DNA from: Paracoccaceae bacterium | GTDB taxonomy: Bacteria > Pseudomonadota > Alphaproteobacteria > Rhizobiales > Stappiaceae | Direction: 5' to 3' | Length of the DNA: 63,518 nt | NCBI GenBank assembly: GCA_013373445.1 | Contig: JABXHV010000060.1 | Span: 1 to 63,518, forward strand | Shown: positions 16,728 through 26,311 of the stretch, piece after piece | Layout: the number at the start of each line of letters is the position of its first letter | How positions within the stretch are numbered: the stretch's first letter is position 1 | Translations under genes and position numbers: made by a program | Notes under the pieces: generated by a model | What the model saw: only the letters and a program-made list of their open reading frames with translations | What the model was told of the DNA's origin: nothing | The model's database searches: none

Positions 16728-17432
16728 ATGGCCGACGAGGCACCGGTAAGGATTACGGTAGACGGTTGCGTGCGAGGTGCTCGCATGTGTATCCCGATGA
16801 TCCCTGGAACCTTGGCTTTTGCTGCTGTCTTCGGGACCGTTGCTGCTCAAAAGGGGCTGACTCTGCTGGAAGCCACATTGATGAATTCCTTTGTGTTTGC
16901 AGGGGTTTCCCAATTTGTCGCAATGGAAGTCTACCCGGGCACAATCAGCTGGACGTCTTTGCTGGCCATGGTCGGCGTTATGTCGGCGGTCAATCTGCGG
17001 ATGCTTCTGTTAGGGGCCAGCCTTCGACCCTGGCTCGGCAACGTGCCTCCCTCGCAAACCTACCCGGCACTTTTCTTTCTCACAGACATCAACTGGGTGA
17101 TTGCACTGCGGGAATACGCTGATGGTGAACGTGACTGGGGTGTCTTTCTCGGCAGTGGCCTCTTCCTTTGGAGCATATGGAGTTTGGCGTTTTTCCCTGG
17201 ATTTATGTTCAGCTCTTATATTCAGGACCCGCGCGTTTTCGGTCTCGATGTCGTTATGCCGGCATTCTTCATCGCGCTACTGATCCCGCTTTGGAAAGGT
17301 AAGCGGCAGACAATCAGCTGGATGATCGCCGGCTCTGCCGCCGTAGTGACCTGGTCTGTCTTTGGAGGCTATTGGGGAATTCTGACCGGTGCTCTGTCCG
17401 GTGCAATTGCAGGAGCTTTTGCAGATGAATAA
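16728..17432 (+). CDS. azlC: AzlC family branched-chain amino acid exporter, large subunit
   Basis: A 234-residue inner-membrane protein with several hydrophobic segments and the family core PGTLAFAAVFGTVAAQKGLT (about 25-45) and MNSFVFAGVSQFVAMEVYPG. AzlC/AzlD (also BrnFE, YgaZH) export branched-chain amino acids and their analogues. It overlaps the AzlD gene by 8 bases, so the two are coupled. A long frame in another register (16403-17122) is a shadow of this gene. Confidence 0.9.
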   Translation: MADEAPVRITVDGCVRGARMCIPMIPGTLAFAAVFGTVAAQKGLTLLEATLMNSFVFAGVSQFVAMEVYPGTISWTSLLAMVGVMSAVNLRMLLLGASLRPWLGNVPPSQTYPALFFLTDINWVIALREYADGERDWGVFLGSGLFLWSIWSLAFFPGFMFSSYIQDPRVFGLDVVMPAFFIALLIPLWKGKRQTISWMIAGSAAVVTWSVFGGYWGILTGALSGAIAGAFADE

Positions 17433-17748
17433 CGGCGATGCACTTGCAGACGGATTGTTCCTGTTTGCCATCCTTTGCATGGTGACAACGACATATGCGT
17501 TGCGCGCTTCCGGTTACTGGATCATGGGCCGTGTGCCCCTCACACCCCGGGTGCGTCGTGCGCTTGAATCGCTTCCGGGAGCAATCATCGTATCGACTAT
17601 CTTGCCTATTGCGCTTCAAGGCGGGATACCCGTTGCTGTTTGTCTGGTTGTTTCTGCTTTGACCATGGCAATCGTCCGAAAGGACTTCGTTGCCGTGCTT
17701 TTTGCCGTTCTGGCAGCCGCTGCCTTGCGCAATTTCGCAGGCTTTTAA
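17425..17748 (+). CDS. azlD: AzlD family branched-chain amino acid exporter, small subunit
   Basis: A 107-residue membrane protein with about three to four hydrophobic segments, and the family motif TTYALRASGYWIMGR at about 23-37 followed by LESLPGAIIVSTILP. It partners AzlC. The open frame begins upstream at 17389, but the ATG at 17425, overlapping the azlC stop (ATGAATAA), gives the usual AzlD length. Confidence 0.9.
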   Translation: MNNGDALADGLFLFAILCMVTTTYALRASGYWIMGRVPLTPRVRRALESLPGAIIVSTILPIALQGGIPVAVCLVVSALTMAIVRKDFVAVLFAVLAAAALRNFAGF

Positions 17749-17963
17749 GACCTGCTAACGGGCAGATAGATGCCGCGAAAGAGATAGCTCTTTCGCTACC
17801 AGCCAAGTTTGTGTGACCATTAAAGCGGCACTTTTGATAACGAATTGGAATGACCTTATTGCAAATTTGCGTGGAGGGGGACCTCCCGCATATGCGTTTT
17901 CCGGGATATAGCTTCTCTCTAAAAGTGGCAAACATAGATTGCCATGCAAAAGAGGAATGAAAC

Positions 17964-19634
17964 ATGACTCAGAAGACTGGTGGTCAGCATCTCGTGGATG
18001 CGCTTGAACTCCATGGGGCCAAACGTGTTTTCTGTGTTCCCGGCGAGAGTTACCTGGCCGTGCTTGACGCGTTGCATGATGCGACGATCCCGGTGACAAT
18101 CTGTCGCCAGGAAGGCGGCGCTGCGATGATGGCAGACGCCTACGGCAAGCTCACCGGTGAGCCCGGCATTTGCATGGTAACCCGTGGTCCCGGTGCGACA
18201 AACGCATCTGCCGGTGTTCATGTGGCCATGCAGGATTCCACTCCAATGATCCTGTTTATCGGCCAAATTGAACGTGGCATGCGTGAACGTGAGGCCTTCC
18301 AGGAAGTGGACTATCGTCAGATGTTTGGCGGTATGTGCAAATGGGTAGCTGAGATTGATCATGCCGATCGCGTGCCCGAGTTCATCTCGCGCGCTTACCA
18401 TGTTGCAACATCTGGTCGTCCGGGCCCTGTCGTTCTGGCATTGCCGGAAGACATGCTGGTTGAGATGGCTGATGTCGAGCAACCTGCGCCATGGAAGCAG
18501 GTTGAGACCCATCCTGGTCTGACAGCTATGGCCGATTTGCAAAAACGGTTGTGGGCGGCAGAGCGGCCCATTGCCATTCTTGGCGGTAGCCGTTGGTCAG
18601 AAGCGGCAATTGCCAGTTTCCAACGTTTCGCTGAACGCTTTGAAATGCCGGTCGCCGTGTCCTTCCGTCGCCAAATGTTGTTTGACAACCTCCACCCGAA
18701 TTATGCTGGCGATGTTGGTATCGGCATAAACCCGAAGCTCAAGGCACGTGTTCAGGCGTCTGATCTGATCTTGTTGGTTGGCGGACGCATGTCGGAGATG
18801 CCGAGCCAGTCTTACTCATTGCTGGATCTGCCTGAGCCAAAGCAGCAACTGGTTCATGTGCACGCGGATGCCGAAGAGCTTGGACGTGTCTATCGACCGG
18901 CTTTGGCTATTCACGCAAGTTCGACCGCTTTCTGCAAGGCGATTGAAGGCGTGCAGCCGCCGGCTGAATTGAAGAGCCCGGGGCAGGCGAAGGCGGCCCA
19001 CGAGGACTATCTGGCATGGTCCGGAGCACGGCCTCAGACAGATGGTGACCTGCAAATGTCCGGTGTCATGAGCTGGATTGAGGAAAATGTAGCTGATGAC
19101 ACCATTTTCACAAATGGTGCGGGCAACTATGCAACCTGGCTGCATCGCTTTCACCGTTTCCGGCGTTTTGCCACGCAGGCAGCACCCACTTCAGGCTCTA
19201 TGGGATATGGTTTGCCAGCCGCTGTTGCAGCCAAGGTAACGTTCCCTGAGCGAGAAGTCGTTTGCTTTGCTGGTGATGGCTGTATGCAGATGACGATGCA
19301 GGAATTCGGAACAGCCTGTCAGGAGGGAGCCAATATCATTCTCCTCGTGATCGACAACGGTATGTATGGAACAATCCGGATGCACCAGGAACGTGAGTAT
19401 CCCGGTCGTCCGTCTGGTACAAAACTCGTAAACCCAGACTTCGCTGCCTTCGCCCGTGCCTATGGTGCATACGGCGAAACGATCACCACAACAGATGAAT
19501 TCGGTCCTGCGTTTGAGCGAGCACGGGCGAGCGGAGTTCCGGCTCTGTTGCATCTGCGGCTTGATCCTGAAGCGATCACACCGGCTGCTTCGCTCAGTGC
19601 GATTCGCGAAGCAGCGAGGAACGCAGGTAAATAA
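17964..19634 (+). CDS. Thiamine diphosphate-dependent enzyme, acetolactate synthase-like
   Basis: A 556-residue enzyme of the ThDP decarboxylase/synthase superfamily. Three domains are visible: the Pyr domain with the catalytic glutamate in RQEGGAAMMADAYGKL (Glu50), a central domain, and the PP domain with the GDG...N ThDP/Mg motif (GDGCMQMTMQEF, then DNGMYG) at about 434-465. It resembles the IlvB-like proteins usually annotated only as thiamine pyrophosphate-binding protein. No small regulatory subunit IlvN is beside it, so a role in valine synthesis is not supported. It lies between an amino acid exporter and a TRAP transporter. The true substrate is unknown. Confidence 0.8.
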   Translation: MTQKTGGQHLVDALELHGAKRVFCVPGESYLAVLDALHDATIPVTICRQEGGAAMMADAYGKLTGEPGICMVTRGPGATNASAGVHVAMQDSTPMILFIGQIERGMREREAFQEVDYRQMFGGMCKWVAEIDHADRVPEFISRAYHVATSGRPGPVVLALPEDMLVEMADVEQPAPWKQVETHPGLTAMADLQKRLWAAERPIAILGGSRWSEAAIASFQRFAERFEMPVAVSFRRQMLFDNLHPNYAGDVGIGINPKLKARVQASDLILLVGGRMSEMPSQSYSLLDLPEPKQQLVHVHADAEELGRVYRPALAIHASSTAFCKAIEGVQPPAELKSPGQAKAAHEDYLAWSGARPQTDGDLQMSGVMSWIEENVADDTIFTNGAGNYATWLHRFHRFRRFATQAAPTSGSMGYGLPAAVAAKVTFPEREVVCFAGDGCMQMTMQEFGTACQEGANIILLVIDNGMYGTIRMHQEREYPGRPSGTKLVNPDFAAFARAYGAYGETITTTDEFGPAFERARASGVPALLHLRLDPEAITPAASLSAIREAARNAGK

Positions 19635-19911
19635 CTACATGTGGTGATGTAATTCTGGGTTGAATAGGAGGAATTTGACCTAAGGTTATATTTGTGGCCT
19701 GCTGTCTTGCAGGGTCTCTAAGTGGCGAAATCATTGGAAATCCAAGGTTGTCACAAGAGGCTTATTGAAATAACTGTGTTGTATCTGCACCATAATTTAG
19801 AATCTGAATTCTGGTGTAAATTACGCGGATCCTGTTCGTGAAGCTGCCTTTAATAATAGAGGGGAGTCAGTTTCTGGGATCGTGTCGAAGTGCTATCTTG
19901 GGAGGACGTTG

Positions 19912-20928
19912 ATGTCTATCAAGCACAAAATTGCTACGGCTGCTGTCACGGGTGTGATGGGCCTTATGTTTGTCGGCGAAACCTTCGCGGCGGATTTGAC
20001 CTGGAATGTTTCCCTTTGGGGAAAGCGTCGTGCCTTCACCGAGCATATTGAAAAGCTGGCTGAAGAAGTAGCTGCAAAGACTGACGGCAAGTTTGAAATT
20101 AAGCTCCACTACGGTGCGGCTCTTTCAAAGTCTCGTGAGAACCTGGATGGTATCTCTTTTGGTGCGTTCGAGATGGCTCAGTTCTGCGCCTCTTATCACC
20201 CGGACAAAAACCCATCTTTGACAGTTATGGAATTGCCGCTTCTCGGTGTTGGTGATCTGGAAACTGAAATGAGAGTGGCGCAGGCGCTCTACAAGCATCC
20301 AGCTGTTATCGCTGATCTGGAACGCTGGAATGCAATGCCTTTGATGCCAACTCCAATGCCGCAGTACAACTTCGCTGGTAACGGTGATGCACCCCTGGCT
20401 GTATCTGACTTCGCCGGCATGCGTCTTCGCGCTTTGGGCGGCATAGGTAGCCTCATGGAAGCTGTTGGCGCTGTGCCGACATCCGTGACCGCGTCTGAAA
20501 CTTACCAGGCGATTGATTCCGGCACTGTAACTGCAGCGTCTTTTGCACCGCATGCTCACCTGTCATTCAAGACAGTTGACGTAGCAACCTGGTGGACCAA
20601 GAACCTCAACCCAGGCACGGTTCAGTGTCCTGTGGTTGTGAACACAGACGCCTATGCAGCGCTTCCTGATGAGTTCCGCACTGCTCTGGAAGAATCCGTT
20701 GCACCTGCGCTCGCTCACTACCTTGCAACTTATGACAAGGTTTATGAAAAGTGGTGGCCTGAGCTCGATGCACGTGGCATCCAGCAGATCGAATATTCGG
20801 ACGATGAACTCGCCGTGTTTGCCGAAAAAGCCGGCCCTATCTACGATGCATGGCTCGCAGATATGGATTCAAAGGGTGTTCCTGGTCAGGAGCTGCTTGA
20901 TTTCGTGAAAACTGAAATCAAGGGCTAA
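19912..20928 (+). CDS. TRAP transporter periplasmic substrate-binding protein (DctP family)
   Basis: A 338-residue secreted protein with a signal peptide (residues 1-25, ending GETFAAD). The fold and length fit DctP-type binding proteins, and the region GMRLRALGGIGS (about 173-184) holds an arginine of the type that binds the ligand carboxylate. GGGAGG lies 5 bases before the ATG at 19912; the upstream ATG at 19882 is not preferred. It delivers an organic acid, perhaps a carboxylate with hydroxyl or amino groups, to DctQM. A strong hairpin separates it from dctQ. Confidence 0.9.
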   Translation: MSIKHKIATAAVTGVMGLMFVGETFAADLTWNVSLWGKRRAFTEHIEKLAEEVAAKTDGKFEIKLHYGAALSKSRENLDGISFGAFEMAQFCASYHPDKNPSLTVMELPLLGVGDLETEMRVAQALYKHPAVIADLERWNAMPLMPTPMPQYNFAGNGDAPLAVSDFAGMRLRALGGIGSLMEAVGAVPTSVTASETYQAIDSGTVTAASFAPHAHLSFKTVDVATWWTKNLNPGTVQCPVVVNTDAYAALPDEFRTALEESVAPALAHYLATYDKVYEKWWPELDARGIQQIEYSDDELAVFAEKAGPIYDAWLADMDSKGVPGQELLDFVKTEIKG

Positions 20929-20955
20929 CCGACAGCGTTGGTTTCCCAAACGATC

Positions 20956-20980
20956 ACTCCCGGCGGGTTCCGCCGGGAGT
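20956..20980 (+). terminator. Intra-operon hairpin between dctP and dctQ
   Basis: A perfect 11-bp stem ACTCCCGGCGG/CCGCCGGGAGT with a 3-base loop, followed by TCATCCTTTT, 28 bases after the dctP stop and 24 before dctQ. It is placed where it could protect the binding-protein message or lower expression of the membrane genes. Confidence 0.75.
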
Positions 20981-21004
20981 TCATCCTTTTAAGGGCTCAC
21001 AAAA

Positions 21005-21637
21005 ATGACAACAAATGCCAGCGTGCCTCCTCAGGACGCCGCCAGACCCACCACCTATATCAAGTTTGATGGTGCGCTTGGGGTCGTCGAAAACATCTTC
21101 AATCTGACCGCCGCCGGCAGCATTCTGGCTTTGATGCTTCTTGCTGTTGTTCAGGTTTTTGGCCGCTTGATCTTCAACATACCTGTTCCCGGCTTCATTG
21201 ACATTACGGAACAGGCCATGGCGGTATTTGCCTTCCTTGGCGTCGCCTACTGTCAGCGCGTTGGCGGTCATATTCGTATGGAAATGATCCTTGGCCGTTT
21301 GAAGGGGCGTTCCTTGTGGCTTCTCGAGCTTTTGGGCGTCGTGCTTGTGCTTATTGTTGTCGGGCTGCTGATCTGGGGGTCCTACTACCACTTTGGCCGT
21401 TCCTTGAATCTCGGTGACAGCACGATCGACATCGGGTTGCCCACCTGGCCATCCAAAGTTGTTATTCCAATTGCCTTGTCCTTGTTGTTCTTGCGTTTGC
21501 TGCTGCAGGCATACGGCTATCTGCGCCTCGTCATAAATCCCGAGGGAACGCCTTATTGCGTACCTCTCATTCACGATGTGGAAGAGACCGCCCAACATGA
21601 AATTGAAGAAGCTCTGGGTGCGGGAGACGAGAAATGA
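21005..21637 (+). CDS. TRAP transporter small permease subunit (DctQ)
   Basis: A 210-residue inner-membrane protein with four hydrophobic segments (about 32-52, 70-88, 105-128 and 155-175). The conserved stretch GFIDITEQAMAVFAFLGVAY near residue 62-81 is typical of DctQ. It joins DctM to make the membrane complex that couples sodium to uptake. It overlaps dctM by 4 bases (ATGA). Confidence 0.9.
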   Translation: MTTNASVPPQDAARPTTYIKFDGALGVVENIFNLTAAGSILALMLLAVVQVFGRLIFNIPVPGFIDITEQAMAVFAFLGVAYCQRVGGHIRMEMILGRLKGRSLWLLELLGVVLVLIVVGLLIWGSYYHFGRSLNLGDSTIDIGLPTWPSKVVIPIALSLLFLRLLLQAYGYLRLVINPEGTPYCVPLIHDVEETAQHEIEEALGAGDEK

Positions 21638-23004
21638 CGCCGTTTGAAGTTGGTTTGTTGATGACGGGCGTTCTGCTCGTCCTGGTTCTTATCGGTGTTC
21701 GCGTCGCCTTTGCCGCCGCATTCACGGGAATGTTTGGTCTGATTGCCATCTTCTCCATGAAGATGGGATTTGACCGCGGCTTTTTTGTCGCCTTGAAGAT
21801 GGCGGGAACGATTCCGCACTCCAAGGCAGTTACCTACTCTCTGTCGGTGTTGCCGACCTTTATTCTGATCGGCTTTCTGGCGTTTTATGCAGGCTTCACC
21901 AAGCATCTGTTTGAGGCCTCGAAGCGTTGGCTAGGTTGGGTTCCAGGCGGCATGGCCGTTGGAACGATTTTCGCGACCGCAGGTTTTGCTGCTGTCTCTG
22001 GCGCCTCTGTTGCAACAGCTGCCGTGTTCGCCCGTGTGGCGATTCCCGAAATGCTGGCAGCGGGTTATTCTAAACGCCTTTCAGCAGCTGTGGTTGCTGC
22101 CGGTGGCACGCTTGCCTCACTGATCCCACCTTCCACCATCTTGGTGATCTACGCGATCCTTGTTGAACAGTCAGTCGGCAAGCTGTTGGTTGCCGGCTTC
22201 TTGCCGGGCGTTTTCTCGGCCGTCGTGTACATGTTGATCATCGTCGGCCTGGCATTTTTCCGCGGTGATGCTCCTGCTGTGCGCGGGTTCACCTGGAAGC
22301 AGCGGTTTGAATCGCTTCCGGGTACCTTCCCGATCATCGCTGTCGTTGGCATCATTTTCTGCTCGTTCTTCTTCGGCATTGCGACTCCGACAGAAGCTGG
22401 CTCGCTTGGTGCCTTCGTGGTTCTGGTCGTTGCCTTCATGCGTGGCATGAAGTTCAAACAACTGGGCCAGGCGCTTCACGAGACTGCCAAGCTGACGGTC
22501 ATGATCTTCTCTTTGATCTGGGGTGTTCTGGTCTACGTCCGCTTCCTCGGCTTTGCAGGTTTGCCTGAGGCGTTTAAGGACTTCGTTGTCGGGCTTGAAT
22601 ATTCGCCTTGGATGATCATGGTCTTGATCCTCTGCTGTTATGCAGTGCTCGGTATGTTCATGGATGCTATCGGTATGATGATCCTGACACTGCCAGTTGT
22701 TTATCCAGCTGTAATCGCACTGAATGGCGGCGAAGGCGTTAGCGTTGCAGACAGTGCTTTTGGCATGTCGGGTGAAGCATGTTCGATCTGGTTCGGTATC
22801 TTGGTGGTCAAGATGGCGGAGCTCTGTTTGATAACGCCGCCCATTGGGCTCAACTGCTTTGTTGTCTCTGGGGTGCGTCCGGACATTCCTGTTCAGGAAG
22901 TATTCCGCGGATGTGTTCCATTCTTCATAGCTGATGTTCTCACGATTGCAGGGCTTTTGGCGTTCCCAGCTATCATCACCATCCTTCCGGAGATGATGAG
23001 CTAA
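21634..23004 (+). CDS. TRAP transporter large permease subunit (DctM)
   Basis: A 456-residue protein with about 12-13 hydrophobic segments and the DctM signature motifs, including LIPPSTILVIYAILVEQSVG (about 152-171) and LITPPIGLNCFVV near 399-411. It is the transporting subunit of the complex. It is the last gene of the dctPQM operon and ends just before a strong terminator. Confidence 0.93.
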   Translation: MTPFEVGLLMTGVLLVLVLIGVRVAFAAAFTGMFGLIAIFSMKMGFDRGFFVALKMAGTIPHSKAVTYSLSVLPTFILIGFLAFYAGFTKHLFEASKRWLGWVPGGMAVGTIFATAGFAAVSGASVATAAVFARVAIPEMLAAGYSKRLSAAVVAAGGTLASLIPPSTILVIYAILVEQSVGKLLVAGFLPGVFSAVVYMLIIVGLAFFRGDAPAVRGFTWKQRFESLPGTFPIIAVVGIIFCSFFFGIATPTEAGSLGAFVVLVVAFMRGMKFKQLGQALHETAKLTVMIFSLIWGVLVYVRFLGFAGLPEAFKDFVVGLEYSPWMIMVLILCCYAVLGMFMDAIGMMILTLPVVYPAVIALNGGEGVSVADSAFGMSGEACSIWFGILVVKMAELCLITPPIGLNCFVVSGVRPDIPVQEVFRGCVPFFIADVLTIAGLLAFPAIITILPEMMS

Positions 23005-23033
23005 ATCCAAACTGCAAACTATCTTCTGATGAG

Positions 23034-23064
23034 AAAAAGCCGCGCTTCAACAGCGCGGCTTTTT
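23034..23064. terminator. Bidirectional terminator between dctM and xseA
   Basis: AAAAAGCCGCGC (23034-23045) pairs with GCGCGGCTTTTT (23053-23064), with T runs on both strands. It lies between converging genes. Confidence 0.9.
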
Positions 23065-23106
23065 CTTTGAACTCATGAGCCAGACATAAAGGTCGTAGTC
23101 GAAGGC

Positions 23107-24708
23107 TCAGAATAAAGACCCTTGGCCGTTGACACCTGAGTGCTTTGAAGATGCCTTGGTCTTTGAGGCTCGTTTTGGTTTCGCAGTCGGTGCTGTGTCC
23201 GGCGTAGGCGCTGGTGGCACTGCGTCGCCATCTGTAGTGACAGCGTCCACCACCCCGTCGGACAATTCGATATTGATGGCGGTTCCTGGTTTGAGCTTTG
23301 CAGCCGAACGAACCGGGAGCCCGTTTTTATCGCGGACCAGTGCATAGCCACGGGACAGGACGTCCTTGTAGGACAACGATTTAAGGAGCTTCTCTAGCCC
23401 CTCCAGTCGATCGCGGGATTTCCCGAGCCGTTGTTGAGCTGCCCTATCCATACGTTCATTAAGACCCTTAAGGCGCTCGGCAGACAAAGCCATCTGGCGC
23501 AGCAAAGGGGTCGGGGAGAGACGAGCAGAGGCGGCTTCATACGCTTGCCGTTTCTGCGAAATGGCAACGCCAAGCGCACGTTGTTGCTGACTGGTAAGAC
23601 GGGTCAAGTCAGCACGTGCGTCGCTGCTCTTGCGTTTGAGCAGAAACGGCGAGAGCCGCGTGCTGGCACTTTGAAAAGAACTGCGGTGGCTGCGGGTGTT
23701 GAACGTTAAAGACCGTTCCAGACGACTGGCGCAACTGTCGAACTGCTGACGCGGCAATGCAAGTAGATCTCTAGGGGACGGAAGGGCCGCTTCCGCTGCA
23801 CGCAGTTCGGTGCGCCGTGTCGCAACGAGTCGGTTCAGGCCTGAGACCAGCCTCCGCGACAGGTCGTCCACAAAACCCATCAGGTCGGCCTTCACCGGAA
23901 CGGCGATTTCAGCCGCTCCCGTCGGTGTCGGTGCCCGCACATCTGCGGCAAGATCAATCAGTGTCCAGTCCGTCTCATGGCCCACAGCAGAAATCAGCGG
24001 CAGATTGCTCTCCGCTGCAGCCCTTACGACCATTTCTTCATTGAAGCCCCAGAGGTCTTCAATGCTGCCACCACCGCGCGCAACGATGATCAGATCGGGG
24101 CGGGGTATCGGCCCGTCTTCAGGCAGTGCATTGAACCCTCGAATGCCATTGGCAACTTCCGGGCCGCAGGTCTCGCCCTGAACGCGCACCGGCCAGACCA
24201 AGACATGCAAAGGATAGCGGTCCGCGATACGATGCAATATGTCCCGGATGACCGCACCGGTGGGAGAAGTCACGACACCAATTACCTTTGGCAGTGTTGG
24301 TAGGAGCTGTTTGCGGTCCTCACCAAACAGGCCTTCAGCGGCGAGTTTTTTCTTGCGCTCTTCCAGCAGCGCCATCAATGCGCCAGCGCCTGCTGGCTCC
24401 AGCGCATCAATGACCATCTGATATTTGGACTGACCCGGGAAAGTTGTGATCTTGCCCGTCGCGATTACTTCCAGGCCTTGCTCAGGCTGAATTTTCAGCT
24501 TTGAAGCCACGCCGCGCCAGATGACGCCGGAGAGCACGGATCGATCGTCCTTGAGGTCAAGATAGATATGTCCGGATCCGGGGCGGGAAATACGACCCAG
24601 CTCACCGCGCACACGTACATAACCAAAACTGTCCTCCATCGTTTTCTTGATGGAGAAGGAGATTTCTGAAACGGAAAATTCGGCAACGTTGGAGGTTGGT
24701 TCCGACAA
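23107..24708 (-). CDS. xseA: Exodeoxyribonuclease VII large subunit
   Basis: A 533-residue cytoplasmic nuclease subunit that with XseB degrades single-stranded DNA from both ends. The N-terminal OB-fold (about 10-105) starts [19 protein letters not shown], the catalytic region contains [15 protein letters not shown] (about 143-157), [13 protein letters not shown] (about 211) and [11 protein letters not shown] (about 240), and the long coiled C-terminal half follows. The last 60 residues are low-complexity (Thr, Pro, Ala, Lys) and extend past the usual family end. xseB is not in the window. Its C-terminus reads into the convergent terminator after dctM. Confidence 0.95.
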   Translation of the reverse strand: MSEPTSNVAEFSVSEISFSIKKTMEDSFGYVRVRGELGRISRPGSGHIYLDLKDDRSVLSGVIWRGVASKLKIQPEQGLEVIATGKITTFPGQSKYQMVIDALEPAGAGALMALLEERKKKLAAEGLFGEDRKQLLPTLPKVIGVVTSPTGAVIRDILHRIADRYPLHVLVWPVRVQGETCGPEVANGIRGFNALPEDGPIPRPDLIIVARGGGSIEDLWGFNEEMVVRAAAESNLPLISAVGHETDWTLIDLAADVRAPTPTGAAEIAVPVKADLMGFVDDLSRRLVSGLNRLVATRRTELRAAEAALPSPRDLLALPRQQFDSCASRLERSLTFNTRSHRSSFQSASTRLSPFLLKRKSSDARADLTRLTSQQQRALGVAISQKRQAYEAASARLSPTPLLRQMALSAERLKGLNERMDRAAQQRLGKSRDRLEGLEKLLKSLSYKDVLSRGYALVRDKNGLPVRSAAKLKPGTAINIELSDGVVDAVTTDGDAVPPAPTPDTAPTAKPKRASKTKASSKHSGVNGQGSLF

Positions 24709-25170
24709 GAGGCACTATCCTAAGCTTTGTCTGAAACTGACAAGCTCGCATGAGCTGGTCAAGCGTGCGAGCAACGAAAACCGTATATTCGGGTTGTCTG
24801 TCCAGAGAGAGTTTTCGTTGCTACGAAGTTTGGCGCTTAGTCAACCTGATACATCTTGAAAGCTCAAGAAACGCAACACAAATCAACCGGATTTTAAACC
24901 GGAGTGTGTTTTTCATGAAAAAGTCGCCAAATGTAAACTGAACAGTGCAAAAATCATTTGCAAACAGGAAACATGTCGTTACTTTGCCCACAAGAGTTAC
25001 GCTTGTCAGCCCAGGCTCGGGCAAGTGAAATCAACGCAGATCCATTTGGGTATTTGTGTTAGTACTGGCGAAATCATAAGCGTATTGCGCAGTTGAGTTT
25101 GGTCAGGCCTACGACCGTCCTTGGTCGAATGAAAGAGAATAGCCGATCAACCGGTCGGCCGGATGAGAAG
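24709..25170. other. Non-coding interval between xseA and the efflux adaptor gene
   Basis: A 462-base divergent intergenic region without a convincing gene. It holds a 7-bp hairpin close to xseA (GCTCGCA 24744-24750 with TGCGAGC 24766-24772), which would be in the xseA leader, and AT-rich stretches that may be promoters. I see no RNA gene or riboswitch. Confidence 0.5.
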
Positions 25171-26310
25171 ATGATGAAACGTATTATTATTGCCGTGGTA
25201 GTGATTGTCCTGCTTGTCGTGGTTTGCGGCGGACTGGTTGGGTTCAACCTGTTCAAAGAGCAGAAAATCGCGGAATTCTTCGCCAATCGGCCACGTGCGG
25301 CAGTGACGGTGTCGACACTAACGGCCAAAGGTGAAACCTGGAAACCCGGCATCGAAGCTATCGGCACGATGGATGCACGTCAGGGCGTTGACGTTGCAGC
25401 TCGTTCCTCCGGTATCGTGACCGAGATTGCCTTTTCAGCCAACGATGAAATCGAGAAGGGGCAAATGCTTGTCCAGCTTGATGATGCATCGGAGCGCGCC
25501 GACCTGATCGCGGCCAAGGCAAATGTCAAACGTGATGACCAGGCGCTCAAGCGCGCGACCACGCTGGTAGACCGCGGCGTGAGCTCCAACTCATCTTTGG
25601 AAGATGCAACGGCGACACTAGACGCGTCACGTGCCAGCCTGGAACGTGTTGAAGCGCAGCTCGATCTCAAGAAGATCATGGCGCCGTTCTCTGGCACGAT
25701 TGGTATTCCCAAGATCGACGTCGGTGGTTATTTGCCGGTTGGAACGACTATCGCGACACTTCAGGATCTCAAAGTCATGAACGTGGAGTTCTCGATTGCA
25801 GAGCAGCGTTTGAGCGAAGTTCAGATCGGCCAAACCCTAAGTCTGGGTCTTGATGAAGACAGCCTCGACTATGAAGGCAAGATCACGGGCATCGATCCGA
25901 AAATTAATCCAAAGTCACGGCTCGTCTCCATACAGGCGGAGGTCCAAAACCCTGACGGCGCACTGCGCCCCGGTCAGTTCGCCTTTGTGCGCATTGATCT
26001 GCCGCAGGAAGACAACATCATAGCGTTGCCAGAGACCGCCGTCGTTCAGAGCCTCTACGGAACATATGTTTACGAAGTCAAGGAAGACGAATTGGCCAAA
26101 AAGGCCGATGAAAATTCCGACGCTCTGGTTGTTCAGCAGGTCTTCGTAAAGACAGGGCGTCGCTATCTTGGAACGATTGAAGTTGTCGAGGGCGTGAGCG
26201 AAGGCGATGTGATTGTCTCGGCCGGTCAAAACAAACTGACCGTCGGAAGTCCTGTCGTGATCGACAACAGCGTTAACCCGGTTGGCGACAACCTGAAGCC
26301 GGGAGAATGA
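25171..26310 (+). CDS. RND efflux periplasmic adaptor (membrane fusion protein)
   Basis: A 379-residue adaptor with an N-terminal membrane anchor (about residues 4-26), a barrel-sandwich/lipoyl domain (IEAIGTMDARQGVDVAA, about 60-76), an alpha-helical hairpin, the second half of the lipoyl domain (APFSGTIGIPKIDVGGYL, about 171-188) and beta-barrel and membrane-proximal domains. It links the inner-membrane pump to an outer-membrane channel. The anchor is a helix, not a lipobox cysteine. GAGAAG precedes the ATG at 25171; the frame is open to 25093 but that part is not family-like. It is coupled to the pump gene downstream, whose GTG start is one base after this stop. Confidence 0.9.
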   Translation: MMKRIIIAVVVIVLLVVVCGGLVGFNLFKEQKIAEFFANRPRAAVTVSTLTAKGETWKPGIEAIGTMDARQGVDVAARSSGIVTEIAFSANDEIEKGQMLVQLDDASERADLIAAKANVKRDDQALKRATTLVDRGVSSNSSLEDATATLDASRASLERVEAQLDLKKIMAPFSGTIGIPKIDVGGYLPVGTTIATLQDLKVMNVEFSIAEQRLSEVQIGQTLSLGLDEDSLDYEGKITGIDPKINPKSRLVSIQAEVQNPDGALRPGQFAFVRIDLPQEDNIIALPETAVVQSLYGTYVYEVKEDELAKKADENSDALVVQQVFVKTGRRYLGTIEVVEGVSEGDVIVSAGQNKLTVGSPVVIDNSVNPVGDNLKPGE

Positions 26311-26311
26311 T

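Noticed and set aside
16403-17122. Plus-strand open frame of 239 codons overlapping azlC
   Set aside because: The azlC frame gives a clear AzlC protein; this one is Arg/Gly/Cys-rich and unlike any family.
22171-23010. Minus-strand open frame of 279 codons
   Set aside because: It is antisense to dctM and very rich in His, Asp and Arg, as expected for the reverse of membrane-protein codons.
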